A stretch of 64,000 nt of DNA from Sterolibacterium sp964437515 (lineage in GTDB: Bacteria > Pseudomonadota > Gammaproteobacteria > Burkholderiales > Rhodocyclaceae): assembly GCA_964437515.1 (NCBI GenBank), contig CAYTHB010000006.1, positions 1-64,000 of the forward strand, in the 5' to 3' direction. Under the pieces are notes generated by a model, which saw nothing but the letters and a program-made list of their open reading frames with translations, searched no databases and was not told the DNA's origin. The position numbers and the translations under genes were made by a program. Every line of letters begins with the position of its first letter. The stretch's first letter is position 1. Of this stretch, positions 53,238 through 63,604 are shown piece by piece.

Positions 53238-56200
53238 GGAAGCATTCCCGGATTCATCGATGGAACAGTGTATGAAGAAGCGTCTGCCTCAGGCTGCGAC
53301 GATTTTCTCGCACGCTGCCAACGCAAACGCCAGCGATCCAGATACAGATACACCACGGGCGTGGTGTAGAGCGTCAATAACTGGCTCAGAATCAGCCCAC
53401 CCACAATGGCAATTCCCAACGGCCTGCGAAACTCTGCCCCCTCACTCAAGCCCAGCACCAATGGAATTGCGCCAAACAAGGCCGCCATCGTGGTCATCAT
53501 GATGGGACGAAAGCGCAGCAGACAGGCACGACGTATCGCCTCCAGCGGGGTCAAGCCTTCCTGACGTTCTGCATCAATAGCAAAGTCGATCATCATGATG
53601 GCGTTCTTTTTGACAATGCCGATCAGCAAAATCACCCCGATCAGGGCGATGACAGAGAACTCGGTTTTAAATACGAGCAAAGCCAGAATCGCCCCCACTC
53701 CGGCTGAAGGCAGCGTCGATAATATCGTCAGCGGATGAATCAGGCTTTCATACAAAATCCCCAGCACCAGATACACCGTCAGCAAGGCCGCCAATATCAG
53801 CAAGGGCTGGTTCTTGAGGGAGTCTTGAAAAGTTTTGGCGGTTCCCTGAAAACTGCCATAGAGCGTCGCCGGCACCCCCAGTTGCAGCAAGGTGGCATCA
53901 ATCGCGCGGGTGGCATCGGAAAGCGACACCCCCGCCGACAAATTGAAGGATATCGTCGAAGCAGCAAACTGTCCCTGATGATTTACCACCAGCGGAGTCG
54001 CGGTCGGTTCCCAGCGCGCAAAGCTCGCCAACGGTACAGAGACACTCTTCCCTGCGCTATTCGTGGTCGTCACATACACCTCATTCAATGCCTCCGGATT
54101 TTGCCAATAACGCGGGGCAGCCTCCAGCACGACACGGTACTGATTGAGCGGGTTGTAAATGGTGGACACCAGCCGCTGACCAAATAAATCACTCAAAGTC
54201 GCATCAACAGCCTGCATGGAAATCCCCAGCCGCGCGATCGCGTTACGATCGACCAGCAGGCGCGTCTGCAAGCCTTTGTCTTGCTGATCGGTATTCACAT
54301 CCGCCAGTTGCGACAGCTTGCTCAGTGCCTGACGCACGCGCGGCTCCCATGCGCGCAACTCGTCGATGCTGTCGGCCTGCAAGGTGTATTGATATTGCGC
54401 GTTGCTGGGGCGACCGCCAACACGCACATCCTGCTGAGGCTGCAAAAATAGGCTCGCCCCCGGCTCCCGCGCGAGCTTGGGGCGCAAACGGGCAATCACC
54501 TGATCTGAGGACATCTGCCGCTCTGCCAAGGGTTTCAGTGCTACAAACATCATGGCGGAATTGCGCTGTCCACCGCCGGTAAAGGCGACGACATTCGCCA
54601 CCGCCGGATCGTCTCGAACGATATCGACATAATTTTTCAGCTTTTCCTGCATGGCCTGAAAGGAAATGCTCTGATCCGCCTGAATCGCGCCCATCAAACG
54701 CCCGACATCCTGCTGCGGAAAAAAGCCTTTGGGTGCGATGCCGTAAAGATAAACATTCAGGCCTATCGTTGTCACCAGCACCAGCAACATCCAGCGTCCA
54801 TGGCGCAAGGCACGATCGAGGCTCACTTCATAGCCGCGCAACAACAAGGCAAAACCACGCTCGGTCTGGCGAAAAAACCAGCCGGGGCGCGTTTCATCTG
54901 CGGGCTTCAGCAGCCGCGCACACATCATCGGAGTGGTCGTCAATGAGAGCAGCAATGAAATCAGGATTGCCACAGACAAAGTCACCGCAAACTCACGAAA
55001 CAAACGCCCGACGATGCCGCCCATCAACAGAATGGGAATGAACACCGCAATCAATGACAGACTCATCGACAACACCGTAAACCCGACTTCGCGCGCACCG
55101 CGCAAAGCCGCAGCGAAAGGACTCATGCCGCCTTCGATATGCCGTGTAATGTTTTCCACCACCACCACGGCATCATCGACGACAAAGCCCGTTGCAATAA
55201 TCAAAGCCATCATCGACAAGGTATTGAGGCTATAACCCGCCAGATGCATGAAGGCAAATGCGCCAATCAATGAAACCGGCACCACCACGCTGGGCACCAG
55301 TGCGGCGCGTAGGTTACGCAAAAACAGCAGCACGACCAGAACGACGAGCACCACCGAAATCAGCAAGGTGCGCTCGACTTCATGGAGGGCGGCGCGAATG
55401 GTGGGCGTGCGGTCCATCACCACATTAAGCGTAATCGCCGGTGGGATGGATGCTTGCAAACCGGGGAGCAAGCCACGGATGCGATCGACCGTGGCGATGA
55501 TGTTCGCTCCGGGTTGCCGACTGATGATCAGCATCACGGCGGCCTGCCCATTGAAAAGCCCCGCATTGCGAATGTCCTGCATGGCATCTTCCACCCGCGC
55601 CACATCGCCAATGCGCACGACGCTGCCCTGATTCCAGCGCAGGATGACCGGACGATAATCCTCGGCGCGCATCGCCTGATCGTTGGCGCGCAATTGCCAG
55701 TGCGTCTCGGCATTCTCCAGCACACCTTTCGGCCGATTGACATTGGTGGTGACGATGGCCTGACGCACATCCTCCGGCCCTAGCCCCATGGCATTGAGTT
55801 TCTTAGGCTCCAGTTCAATCCGCACCGCAGGCAAAGAAGCCCCGCCGATCCGGACTTCGCCGACCCCTTCGATCTGTGCAATTTTTTGCGCCAATATCGT
55901 GGAAGCCGCGTCATACATCTGCGCGCGCGACAGCGTGACTGAAGTCAACGCCATAATCATCACCGGTGCTTCCGCCGGATTCACCTTGCGATAAGTTGGA
56001 TTCCCCGGCATGCCACTCGGCAACAGCGGACGCGCGGCGTTGAGTGCAGCCTGCACATCACGCGCCGCGCCATCGATATCGCGGGACAAATCAAACTGCA
56101 AGGTCACCCGCGTACTCCCTAACGAACTACTGGAGGTGATTTCAGTCACCCCGGCGATCACGCCCAACGCACGTTCCAGCGGCGTGGCAACCGTCGCCGC

Positions 56201-56377
56201 CATGGTCTCGGGGCTCGCGCCCGGAAGTGCTGCCTGTACCGAGATGGTCGGAAAATCGACCTGTGGCAAAGGTGCGACCGGCAACAAACGAAAGGCAAGC
56301 AAGCCAGCCAGCGCGATCGCCAGAGTCAGCAGCGTGGTCGCCACCGGACGGCGAATGAAAGGGGCCGACAAACTCAT
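53234..56377 (-). CDS. mdtC: RND efflux pump inner-membrane subunit, MdtC-like
   Basis: The 1047-residue pump has 12 membrane helices and two large periplasmic loops. The proton-relay aspartates are present in GFVVDDAVVVVENI. It pairs with the adjacent MdtB-like protein, as in the MdtABC heteromultimer. Such pumps export bile-salt-like compounds, novobiocin and similar substances using the proton gradient. It overlaps both neighbours by 4 nt (ATGA), a sign of translational coupling. Confidence 0.94.
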   Translation of the reverse strand: MSLSAPFIRRPVATTLLTLAIALAGLLAFRLLPVAPLPQVDFPTISVQAALPGASPETMAATVATPLERALGVIAGVTEITSSSSLGSTRVTLQFDLSRDIDGAARDVQAALNAARPLLPSGMPGNPTYRKVNPAEAPVMIMALTSVTLSRAQMYDAASTILAQKIAQIEGVGEVRIGGASLPAVRIELEPKKLNAMGLGPEDVRQAIVTTNVNRPKGVLENAETHWQLRANDQAMRAEDYRPVILRWNQGSVVRIGDVARVEDAMQDIRNAGLFNGQAAVMLIISRQPGANIIATVDRIRGLLPGLQASIPPAITLNVVMDRTPTIRAALHEVERTLLISVVLVVLVVLLFLRNLRAALVPSVVVPVSLIGAFAFMHLAGYSLNTLSMMALIIATGFVVDDAVVVVENITRHIEGGMSPFAAALRGAREVGFTVLSMSLSLIAVFIPILLMGGIVGRLFREFAVTLSVAILISLLLSLTTTPMMCARLLKPADETRPGWFFRQTERGFALLLRGYEVSLDRALRHGRWMLLVLVTTIGLNVYLYGIAPKGFFPQQDVGRLMGAIQADQSISFQAMQEKLKNYVDIVRDDPAVANVVAFTGGGQRNSAMMFVALKPLAERQMSSDQVIARLRPKLAREPGASLFLQPQQDVRVGGRPSNAQYQYTLQADSIDELRAWEPRVRQALSKLSQLADVNTDQQDKGLQTRLLVDRNAIARLGISMQAVDATLSDLFGQRLVSTIYNPLNQYRVVLEAAPRYWQNPEALNEVYVTTTNSAGKSVSVPLASFARWEPTATPLVVNHQGQFAASTISFNLSAGVSLSDATRAIDATLLQLGVPATLYGSFQGTAKTFQDSLKNQPLLILAALLTVYLVLGILYESLIHPLTILSTLPSAGVGAILALLVFKTEFSVIALIGVILLIGIVKKNAIMMIDFAIDAERQEGLTPLEAIRRACLLRFRPIMMTTMAALFGAIPLVLGLSEGAEFRRPLGIAIVGGLILSQLLTLYTTPVVYLYLDRWRLRWQRARKSSQPEADASSYTVPSMNPGMLP

Positions 56378-59300
56378 AGGCTCATGCCATCTCGCGTCGT
56401 ACGCCGTACATAGCGATCAAAGGCAAGGTAGATGACCGGCGTGGTGAATAGTGTCAGCACCTGACTCAGCAGCAAGCCACCGACCATGGTAATGCCCAAT
56501 GGCTGACGTAATTCCGAGCCCACGCCCCCGCCCAGCATCAGCGGCAACGCGCCCAGCAAGGCCGACAGCGTGGTCATCAAGATCGGGCGAAAACGCAGCA
56601 GACAGGCTTCATAAATGGCATCACGCGGCGACTTGCCTTCTTCACGCTCCGCCTGCAGGGCGAAATCCACCATCATGATGGCGTTCTTTTTGACGATGCC
56701 AATCAGCAGGATGATGCCGATCACTGCAATCAGCCCCAGATCGTTGCCCGACAGCATCAAGGCGAGCAAGGCACCGATGGCGGCCGAAGGCAAGGTGGAC
56801 AGGATGGTTACCGGATGGATGTAGCTCTCATAGAGCACACCGAGCACGATATACATGGTGACGATGGCTGCAAGTATCAGCCAGAGCGTGTTGTTTAATG
56901 ATGCCTGAAACGCATCGGCGGCTCCCTGAAAACGCACTTCCAGACTGGCGGGCGGCTGCAGTTCATCAATCGCCTGACGTATCGCCGCAACCGCATCCCC
57001 TAATGCAACCTGGGGTGCCAGATTGAATGACAAAGTCGATGCGGGGAACTGCCCGAGGTGATGGATCGCCAGTGCGGTCGGCCGCTCGCTGATCCGCGCC
57101 ACGGCTGAGAGTGGCACGCGATGCCCCCCCGGAGCGAGCAGATAAAGCTGGTCGAGTGCAGCCAGGTTCTGCCGAAACTCGGGTTGGACTTCCAGCACCA
57201 CACGGTACAGGCTGGATTGTGTGAATATCGTCGAAATCAGCCGCTGACCATAGGCGCTGTAGAGCGCGTTGTCGATGGCCGCCGTCGTGATACCCAAGCG
57301 TCCAGCGGCGTTGCGGTCGATGTCGATATAGGCTTGCAAGCCCTGATTCTGCATATCGCTCGCCACATCGCGCAGCATGGGGAGCTGACTCAGACGCGCC
57401 ACCAGCTTGGGAACCCACAGTGCCAACTCGTCAGCATGGGCATCCTGTACGCTGAATTGATATTGCGTGCGGCTGATCTGCGTTTCGATGGTCAGGTCCT
57501 GCACCGGCTGCATGTAAGCATGAATATCTAGCGTCGCCTGCGTCGCCAGTTTTTCTTGCAGGCGACGAATCACGCCCACGGCATCCCGATCGCGCTGCTT
57601 GCGCGGCTTCAGGTTGATGAGCATCCGTCCGCTGTTCAACGTGACATTGGCTCCATCAATGCCGATCACGGAAGACAGGCTATCGACCGCGGGATCGGTG
57701 AGTATCACCTCCGCCAAGGCTTGCTGCCGCTGTGCCATACCCGCAAACGAAACACTTTGCGGGGCTTCGGTGATGACCTGTATCGCCCCGGTATCCTGCA
57801 GCGGAAAGAAACCCTTGGGTATCCAGACATACAACAACACCGTCAGAGCCAATGTGGCGATCGCCACCGCCAAGGTCAGTCGCTGACGATTTAATACCCA
57901 GTTCAGCCAGACACCATAGCGCGCAATGACACGATCAAACCAGGCTCCACTGCTACGATAAAAGCGTCCCTGCTGTGCTTCAGGCACATGGCGCAACAGT
58001 CGCGCGCACATCATCGGCGTGAGCGTCAGCGACACGACCGCAGAAATCAGGATGGCCACCGCCAGGGTGATGGCAAATTCACGGAACAACCGCCCGACCA
58101 CGTCGCCCATAAAGAGCAAGGGAATCAACACGGCGATCAACGAGAATGTCAGCGAAATGATAGTGAAGCCAATCTGCTCGCTGCCCTTGAGTGCTGCTGC
58201 CAGTGGCGTTTCGCCTGCCTCAACATGACGTGCGATATTTTCGATCATCACAATTGCATCATCCACCACAAATCCCGTGGCGATGGTGAGTGCCATCAGG
58301 GTCAGGTTGTTGATGGAAAAACCCGCCAGATACATCACACCAAACGTCCCGATCAGCGAAAGCGGTGCGGCTACAGCGGGAATCAGCGTGGCGGGCACAT
58401 TGCGCAAAAAAACGAAAATGACCATGACCACCAACGCCATGGCCAGCAACAATTCAAACTGTACGTCATGCACCGAAGCACGGATGGTGGTCGTCCGATC
58501 GGTGAGCAGGCTGACATCCACCGCACCGGGGAGCGTGGCCTTGATTTGCGGCAGTAACTGTTTGATGCCATCCACCGTCTGGATCACGTTGGCACCGGGC
58601 TGACGCTGAATGTTGAGAATGATGGCCGGGGTTTTTCCAGACCACGCGGCCAGCCGCGTATTCTCTGCCCCTTCGATCACCTGAGCGACATCGCCTAGGC
58701 GGATGGCCGCACCATTTTTCCAGGCGATGACCAGATCGCGATACTCATCGGCGGAACGCAGCTGGTCATTGGCATCCAGGCTTGAGGCGCGCAGCGGCCC
58801 ATCGAAACTGCCTTTGGCCATGTTGACATTGGCAGTACCTATCGCCGTTCGCAAATCGTCCAGATTCAGCCCCAAGGCCGCGAGTGCCGCAGGATTGGCC
58901 TGTATCCGCACGGCGGGACGCTGCCCGCCACCGATGCTCACCAGACCCACACCGGGTAATTGCGAGAGCTTTTGCGCCAGCCGCGTATCCACCCAGTCCT
59001 CGATTTTGGGCAAGGGCAAGGTGCTCGAGGTGATCGCCAAGGTCATGATCGGCGCATCGGCCGGATTCACCTTGCTGTACAACGGCGGCATCGGCAAGTC
59101 ATTCGGCAGAAACGCCCCGGCCGCATTGATCGCCGCCTGAACTTCCTGCTCCGCCACGTCCAGACTCAAGGCCAGATTGAATTGCAGCGTAATCACCGAA
59201 GCCCCGCCCGAACTGCTCGATGACATTTGCACCAGCCCCGGCATCTGACCAAATTGCCGCTCCAGCGGCGCAGTGATGGAGGAAGTCATCACATCCGGGC

Positions 59301-59463
59301 TCGCTCCCGGGTAAAGCGTGGTCACCTGTATCGTCGGATAATCCACCTGAGGCAAGGCAGAAATTGGCAACAAGCGATACGCCACCCAGCCCGCCAGCAC
59401 AATCGCCACCATCAGCAGCGATGTGGCCACAGGCCGCAGAATAAACAGCCGCGACAGATTCAT
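56374..59463 (-). CDS. mdtB: RND efflux pump inner-membrane subunit, MdtB-like
   Basis: The 1029-residue RND subunit has the N-terminal LFILRPVATSLLM run, the aspartate pair in GFVVDDAIVMIENI and the C-terminal GIVKKNAIMMVDFAL motif. Its first place after the adaptor gene, and strong similarity to the next gene, point to the MdtB role. It overlaps mdtA and mdtC by 4 nt each. Confidence 0.94.
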   Translation of the reverse strand: MNLSRLFILRPVATSLLMVAIVLAGWVAYRLLPISALPQVDYPTIQVTTLYPGASPDVMTSSITAPLERQFGQMPGLVQMSSSSSGGASVITLQFNLALSLDVAEQEVQAAINAAGAFLPNDLPMPPLYSKVNPADAPIMTLAITSSTLPLPKIEDWVDTRLAQKLSQLPGVGLVSIGGGQRPAVRIQANPAALAALGLNLDDLRTAIGTANVNMAKGSFDGPLRASSLDANDQLRSADEYRDLVIAWKNGAAIRLGDVAQVIEGAENTRLAAWSGKTPAIILNIQRQPGANVIQTVDGIKQLLPQIKATLPGAVDVSLLTDRTTTIRASVHDVQFELLLAMALVVMVIFVFLRNVPATLIPAVAAPLSLIGTFGVMYLAGFSINNLTLMALTIATGFVVDDAIVMIENIARHVEAGETPLAAALKGSEQIGFTIISLTFSLIAVLIPLLFMGDVVGRLFREFAITLAVAILISAVVSLTLTPMMCARLLRHVPEAQQGRFYRSSGAWFDRVIARYGVWLNWVLNRQRLTLAVAIATLALTVLLYVWIPKGFFPLQDTGAIQVITEAPQSVSFAGMAQRQQALAEVILTDPAVDSLSSVIGIDGANVTLNSGRMLINLKPRKQRDRDAVGVIRRLQEKLATQATLDIHAYMQPVQDLTIETQISRTQYQFSVQDAHADELALWVPKLVARLSQLPMLRDVASDMQNQGLQAYIDIDRNAAGRLGITTAAIDNALYSAYGQRLISTIFTQSSLYRVVLEVQPEFRQNLAALDQLYLLAPGGHRVPLSAVARISERPTALAIHHLGQFPASTLSFNLAPQVALGDAVAAIRQAIDELQPPASLEVRFQGAADAFQASLNNTLWLILAAIVTMYIVLGVLYESYIHPVTILSTLPSAAIGALLALMLSGNDLGLIAVIGIILLIGIVKKNAIMMVDFALQAEREEGKSPRDAIYEACLLRFRPILMTTLSALLGALPLMLGGGVGSELRQPLGITMVGGLLLSQVLTLFTTPVIYLAFDRYVRRTTRDGMSL

Positions 59464-60776
59464 GGCGCCTTGCCGGAGGGAGCGGGCTGCGCCAGTCTTC
59501 CTGATTTTTTGCCCGACCCCAACCTGGCATGTGCTGCCTCGCTGGTCTTGGTCTTACTCTTACCCGCGCCGGGCGTAGATATTTCCACTTGCGCGCCTTC
59601 ACGCAGCTTGTCTGCGCCATCAATCACCACCTGTTCGCCCACGGCCAGACCTTGCACGATCGCCACCAGGTCATACGCAGTAGCCCCTGTGCTGACCGGA
59701 CGTACCGTCACCTTGCGTTCAGCACCTACCACATACACAAACGTACCATTATTGCCCCGCTGGATCGCTGCTGTCGGCGCCAAAACCGCCTCATGCTGCA
59801 TGGCCACCTGCAAACGCACATTGACGAACTGATTGGGGAATAAACGCTCATTCGTGTTTGCAAATACGGCCTTGAGCTTGATGGTTCCTGTGCTCAGATC
59901 GACCTGATTATCGACACTCGACAATTTTCCGCTCGCCAGCACCTGCGTTTGGGCTGAATCGAACGCATCGACCGGCATGCTCTGCCCTGCATGTAAGGAC
60001 TCCAGAACACGCGGCAGCTGATCGGCAGGAATGGAAAACACCACATGAATGGGACGTGTCTGGGTCATCGTGACAATCCCGTTGGGATCACTGGCCTGCA
60101 CATAGTTACCCACATCCACTTGGCGCAAGCCCACCCGGCCATCGAAGGGCGCGCTGACTTTGGTAAAGCCCAACTGCAAGCGTGCTGCTGCCAACGCGCC
60201 CCGGTCGTTGCTGACCGTACCTTCATATTGTTTGACCAGCCACTCCTGATTGTCCACCTGCTGACGCGCAATCGAGTCTTGCTTGAGCAAATCACGATAA
60301 CGCGCCAGATCCGCACGGGCATTGGCGAGCAGGGCTTCATCACGCGCCAACTGCCCCGCTGCCTGATCGAACTGCGCCTGATACGGCCGCGGGTCGATTT
60401 CCGCCAACACCGCCCCCGCCTTCACGACTTGCCCTTCCTGAAAGGCAATCTGCGCCAACTGCCCCGCCACACGCGCCTTGACGATGGCAGTGTTGCGCGC
60501 CGTGACGGTTCCCAAAGCACTCAAGGTCACCGCCATCTCGCCCTGCCGTATCGTCGCGACCTGCACCGGCAAGGGACGCCCCCCCATTCCACCCAAGCCC
60601 CCTCTTACGGGCTTTCCTTGAGCCCCCGATGAAGAAGCGTCATGACGGCTTGTTTCCGAGGAAGTCGATGCAGGGCTATCACCTGAAAAATAAGTACGCC
60701 CTTTCCACACACCCCACCCAGCTAATACGATCAAGACAAACAACCCCCACGCCCATGCCTTTTTTTTCATGTGCAT
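59460..60776 (-). CDS. mdtA: RND efflux pump periplasmic adaptor, MdtA-like
   Basis: The 438-residue membrane-fusion protein has an N-terminal membrane anchor (about 8-25), a flexible Ser/Gly linker, a split lipoyl domain around a helical hairpin (about 100-200), a beta-barrel and a membrane-proximal domain, then a basic Ser/Lys tail. The ATG at 60776 is chosen because AAAGGG lies 5-6 nt upstream; in-frame codons continue to 60869. It starts the operon. A dispersed hairpin repeat lies upstream at 60867-60932. Confidence 0.93.
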   Translation of the reverse strand: MHMKKKAWAWGLFVLIVLAGWGVWKGRTYFSGDSPASTSSETSRHDASSSGAQGKPVRGGLGGMGGRPLPVQVATIRQGEMAVTLSALGTVTARNTAIVKARVAGQLAQIAFQEGQVVKAGAVLAEIDPRPYQAQFDQAAGQLARDEALLANARADLARYRDLLKQDSIARQQVDNQEWLVKQYEGTVSNDRGALAAARLQLGFTKVSAPFDGRVGLRQVDVGNYVQASDPNGIVTMTQTRPIHVVFSIPADQLPRVLESLHAGQSMPVDAFDSAQTQVLASGKLSSVDNQVDLSTGTIKLKAVFANTNERLFPNQFVNVRLQVAMQHEAVLAPTAAIQRGNNGTFVYVVGAERKVTVRPVSTGATAYDLVAIVQGLAVGEQVVIDGADKLREGAQVEISTPGAGKSKTKTSEAAHARLGSGKKSGRLAQPAPSGKAP

Positions 60777-60866
60777 TCTTTCCCTTTTTCCATTTCCAAG
60801 TGGGTTTGACACACAAACGCGAAACAATTCCCAAAACATCATGGTGACGCGCTTCGTGAAACACCG

Positions 60867-60932
60867 CATCCACCCCTCAAGGGGTAGCCACTGAATTGCT
60901 CACTGCTTACTGCTTGCTGCGCTCAAAGCTTC
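60867..60932 (-). repeat. Dispersed hairpin repeat between mdtA and the GGDEF gene
   Basis: Read on the minus strand this resembles 44500-44551, with shared blocks gaagctt-gagcg-agc and the hairpin core ccccttgagggg; here about 12 extra nt are inserted. It fills much of the 191-nt gap between the GGDEF gene end and mdtA. It has no coding potential. Confidence 0.6.
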
Positions 60933-60967
60933 AAAAATCAATCCTGAGATTATCGCCCGTTGCTGAT

Positions 60968-62194
60968 TCAAGCACACACGGCTCGGTTCTTTCCACTGCG
61001 TTTCGCCTGATACATAAGATCATCAGCACGCTGCATGGCTTCCGACGCGCTATTCGGCGATGTGCTGAAACTCAGATGACCAATACTGGCCGTCACCGGA
61101 AATCCGGCCTGTGCCATGCGCTTGGCAATCGCATCACAAAGCTGCTGCAACAGACTGGCACAAGCCTCTTCTTGCGTGTGTGGCAGCAAAACCGCAAACT
61201 CGTCGCCACCCAAGCGTCCCACAGCATCGGAAGCGCGCGTGCTGGCATGAAGCACTTCCGCCACCAGCCTGAGTGCCTCATCGCCCGCTGCATGACCTTG
61301 CGTGTCATTCAAGCCCTTGAATCCATCGAGATCGACCATAGCCAATGAAAAAACATGGCCATAGCGTTGCTGCCGTTTGATTTCATCCTCCAGCACAGTC
61401 ATGAAAGCGTGCCGGTTTGGAAGTCCTGTCAAGGCATCTCGCGTCGCCTGCTCAGTCAATGCCAGTTGCGAGATACGCATCTGACGCGCCATGAATACCA
61501 GCAGCACATTGGTCACCAAAGCCACCAGGACATCTGTCGCAAAACTGGAAACACTCAGGCCATCATGGTGAAAAGTGATGATCTGAGCCATCAATGTGAT
61601 TGCCATCATTACGAATACAGCCGCCATGCTCGTATGCAATATGGTGAACAGTGCCAGCGGAAAGACATAAAGAATATGTAGGCGGATGTCGGCTCCCACC
61701 TGAATATCGGTCATCAAAATGAGCGCAATGGCGATCAGGCACAACCATAAAACCTGTGTATCACTCAGGCGACCTAGCCCGTTTTCCGAAAACAAAAAAG
61801 GTATCTTGCCTGCCTTTCCCACTCCAGATCGAGTCTCGTTCTGCGCCTGATCGAATTGTTTTTCAGCCTCGTTCAGGTGATTGATCAATACATGCGAAAT
61901 GAGATTGATCCCCAAACCGGCAAAAGCCGCAGGAAGAAGATACAAAGCCACCGATAACTGCGTTGAAATCAGGCCATCGTGGAATATGCCTTGTGAAGTG
62001 CGGAGATTTCCTGCAAGAGATTGCAGAAGAACCACATCCACAGCCGCCAATGCAATGAGCAGCAAGGCAAACAACACGACTGTCCAGCGTGAAATTTTCA
62101 GTTTCCTATAAAGAAAGATGTAAATCCCTACAGGTGCTACAACTGATAACACGATGAGCAGCAGAAATTCAGTTTCGAGAAACAGGGCGGGCAT
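60968..62194 (-). CDS. Membrane diguanylate cyclase (GGDEF)
   Basis: The 408-residue protein has about seven membrane helices (about 5-240) and a cytoplasmic GGDEF domain (about 245-405). The active-site motif is an intact GGDEF, and RASD lies five residues before it, the usual c-di-GMP product-inhibition site. It should make c-di-GMP with feedback control. The membrane part may sense an envelope or lipid signal but matches no named sensor I recognise. It stands alone in its transcription unit, divergent from the EF-hand gene. Confidence 0.9.
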   Translation of the reverse strand: MPALFLETEFLLLIVLSVVAPVGIYIFLYRKLKISRWTVVLFALLLIALAAVDVVLLQSLAGNLRTSQGIFHDGLISTQLSVALYLLPAAFAGLGINLISHVLINHLNEAEKQFDQAQNETRSGVGKAGKIPFLFSENGLGRLSDTQVLWLCLIAIALILMTDIQVGADIRLHILYVFPLALFTILHTSMAAVFVMMAITLMAQIITFHHDGLSVSSFATDVLVALVTNVLLVFMARQMRISQLALTEQATRDALTGLPNRHAFMTVLEDEIKRQQRYGHVFSLAMVDLDGFKGLNDTQGHAAGDEALRLVAEVLHASTRASDAVGRLGGDEFAVLLPHTQEEACASLLQQLCDAIAKRMAQAGFPVTASIGHLSFSTSPNSASEAMQRADDLMYQAKRSGKNRAVCA

Positions 62195-62290
62195 CGAGCG
62201 TACTTGCTTTCATTTCCATCAGATATTTTCAATATACCGAAACTCACAGAGCTCTTTAGGCCACTCCAGAATATAGATGTAAGCAGATAT

Positions 62291-62317
62291 TAAAGTCACT
62301 TCGGTTTTTACCGTTAA
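62291..62317 (+). promoter_or_regulatory. Sigma-28 (FliA)-like promoter
   Basis: TAAAGTCA (62291-62298), an 11-nt spacer and ACCGTTAA (62310-62317) follow the flagellar sigma-28 pattern TAAAGTTT-N11-GCCGATAA with 5 of 8 and 6 of 8 matches. The predicted start of transcription is about 30 nt before the ATG at 62354. Confidence 0.5.
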
Positions 62318-62353
62318 ATAAGTCACAGAAACCCTTCCTCAGCAGGTGACACC

Positions 62354-63460
62354 ATGAAAATCGCCGCCGCTACCTTGGACTTTTCCAGCCAACACAGTGC
62401 CCAAAGCACTCACACGCTAAAAGAGTCGCTACGTGCTTGGGTTGGTAACCAACGTCCTGATTTTGAAGGAAATAATCGAAACGCGTCTTTAAGCGCCAGT
62501 CCATCCCTTGCGCCAGAAATCTCGAAGGCCGCGCGTGCCGCACAGGTGGCTGAAATGGCAGGTACGGTCGATGCCGTCAAGAACGATGCCGATCAGCAGA
62601 CACAGGCCATCAAGGATAGCGTGGATGCGGCTGAGCACGATCCTCGCTTGCTGATGATTCGTCAGATGGTCAAGATGCTGACCGGAAAAGACATCCGTAT
62701 TTTTTCAGCGACAGAATTACAAACAACCTCCGTGAGCGTCAATATCACCCGGCATTCCTCCGCGCAAGCTCCACAAGCCCCTGAGCGTGCCGGTTATGGC
62801 ATCGAATATGATCGCCATGAAGTTCTGACGGAAACCGAACAAACGGATTTTCAGGCACAAGGCATCATCCGTACCACGGACGGCAAGGAAATCCAGTTCC
62901 AGCTCAACCTGCAGATGCAGCGCAGTTACAGGGAAGAAAGTAATGTCAGCTTGCGTGCCGGGGATGGCATCCGAAAAGATCCTCTGGTTATCAACTTCAA
63001 CGGTGCCTCTGCCCAGTTGCAAAGTCAGCGTTTCAGCTTCGATCTCGAAGGCGACGGCCAGAAAGACCAAGTCGCCCTCTTGGGGGCGAACAGTGGTTAT
63101 CTGGCATTGGACATGAATCACAACGGCAAGATCGACTCCGGCAAGGAGTTGTTCGGCGTACAAAGCGGCAACGGCTTTGCCGATCTGGCGCAATATGACA
63201 ACGACGGCAATGGCTGGATCGACGAAAATGACCCCATTTACAACCAGTTACACATCTGGTCACCCAGTTCCGATGGGGAAGGAAAACTGTCCACACTCAA
63301 GGAAAAACAGGTCGGCGCGCTGTATCTGGGCAGCCAAAGCACGCCGTTTGAACTGCGCGATGCCGCCAATCAATCCCTCGGTGCTGTGCGTGCCAGCGGC
63401 GTCTGGCTCGCCGAGAACGGCACGGCGGGATCGTTGCAACAGATTGATCTGACAGTATAA
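62354..63460 (+). CDS. EF-hand calcium-binding protein of unknown function
   Basis: The 368-residue protein has no signal peptide. Its N-terminal third is alanine/serine-rich with a probable coiled coil (about 55-95). Its C-terminal half contains three acidic calcium loops: DLEGDGQKDQ (near 230), DMNHNGKIDSGKE (near 254) and YDNDGNGWIDEND (near 281). Related proteins are annotated only as hypothetical in many motile proteobacteria. A sigma-28-like promoter upstream hints at co-expression with flagellar genes. AGCAGGTG precedes the ATG. A strong terminator follows. Function is not known. Confidence 0.82.
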   Translation: MKIAAATLDFSSQHSAQSTHTLKESLRAWVGNQRPDFEGNNRNASLSASPSLAPEISKAARAAQVAEMAGTVDAVKNDADQQTQAIKDSVDAAEHDPRLLMIRQMVKMLTGKDIRIFSATELQTTSVSVNITRHSSAQAPQAPERAGYGIEYDRHEVLTETEQTDFQAQGIIRTTDGKEIQFQLNLQMQRSYREESNVSLRAGDGIRKDPLVINFNGASAQLQSQRFSFDLEGDGQKDQVALLGANSGYLALDMNHNGKIDSGKELFGVQSGNGFADLAQYDNDGNGWIDENDPIYNQLHIWSPSSDGEGKLSTLKEKQVGALYLGSQSTPFELRDAANQSLGAVRASGVWLAENGTAGSLQQIDLTV

Positions 63461-63487
63461 ATTCAGTAAATCAACAGATTTCACGGG

Positions 63488-63516
63488 TTCCCTGATGGAT
63501 ATTTCCCATCAGGGAA
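63488..63516 (+). terminator. Stem-loop terminator after the EF-hand gene
   Basis: A perfect 11-bp stem (63488-63498 with 63506-63516, loop 7 nt) is followed by an A/T-rich stretch (atttattt). It lies 28 nt after the EF-hand stop codon and before the grpE promoter. Confidence 0.75.
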
Positions 63517-63534
63517 ATTTATTTCCGCTCGGCT

Positions 63535-63564
63535 CTTGAAAACCCCACAAGCAACCCCACCATA
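63535..63564 (+). promoter_or_regulatory. Sigma-32 heat-shock promoter of grpE
   Basis: CTTGAA (63535-63540), a 14-nt spacer and CCCCACCATA (63555-63564) match the RpoH promoter pattern CTTGAA-N13-15-CCCCAT-T. It stands 40 nt before the grpE start codon. Confidence 0.75.
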
Positions 63565-63604
63565 AGTAACTGTTCGAAAAACCAGCTGCTTATGAGAGGT
63601 TTCC

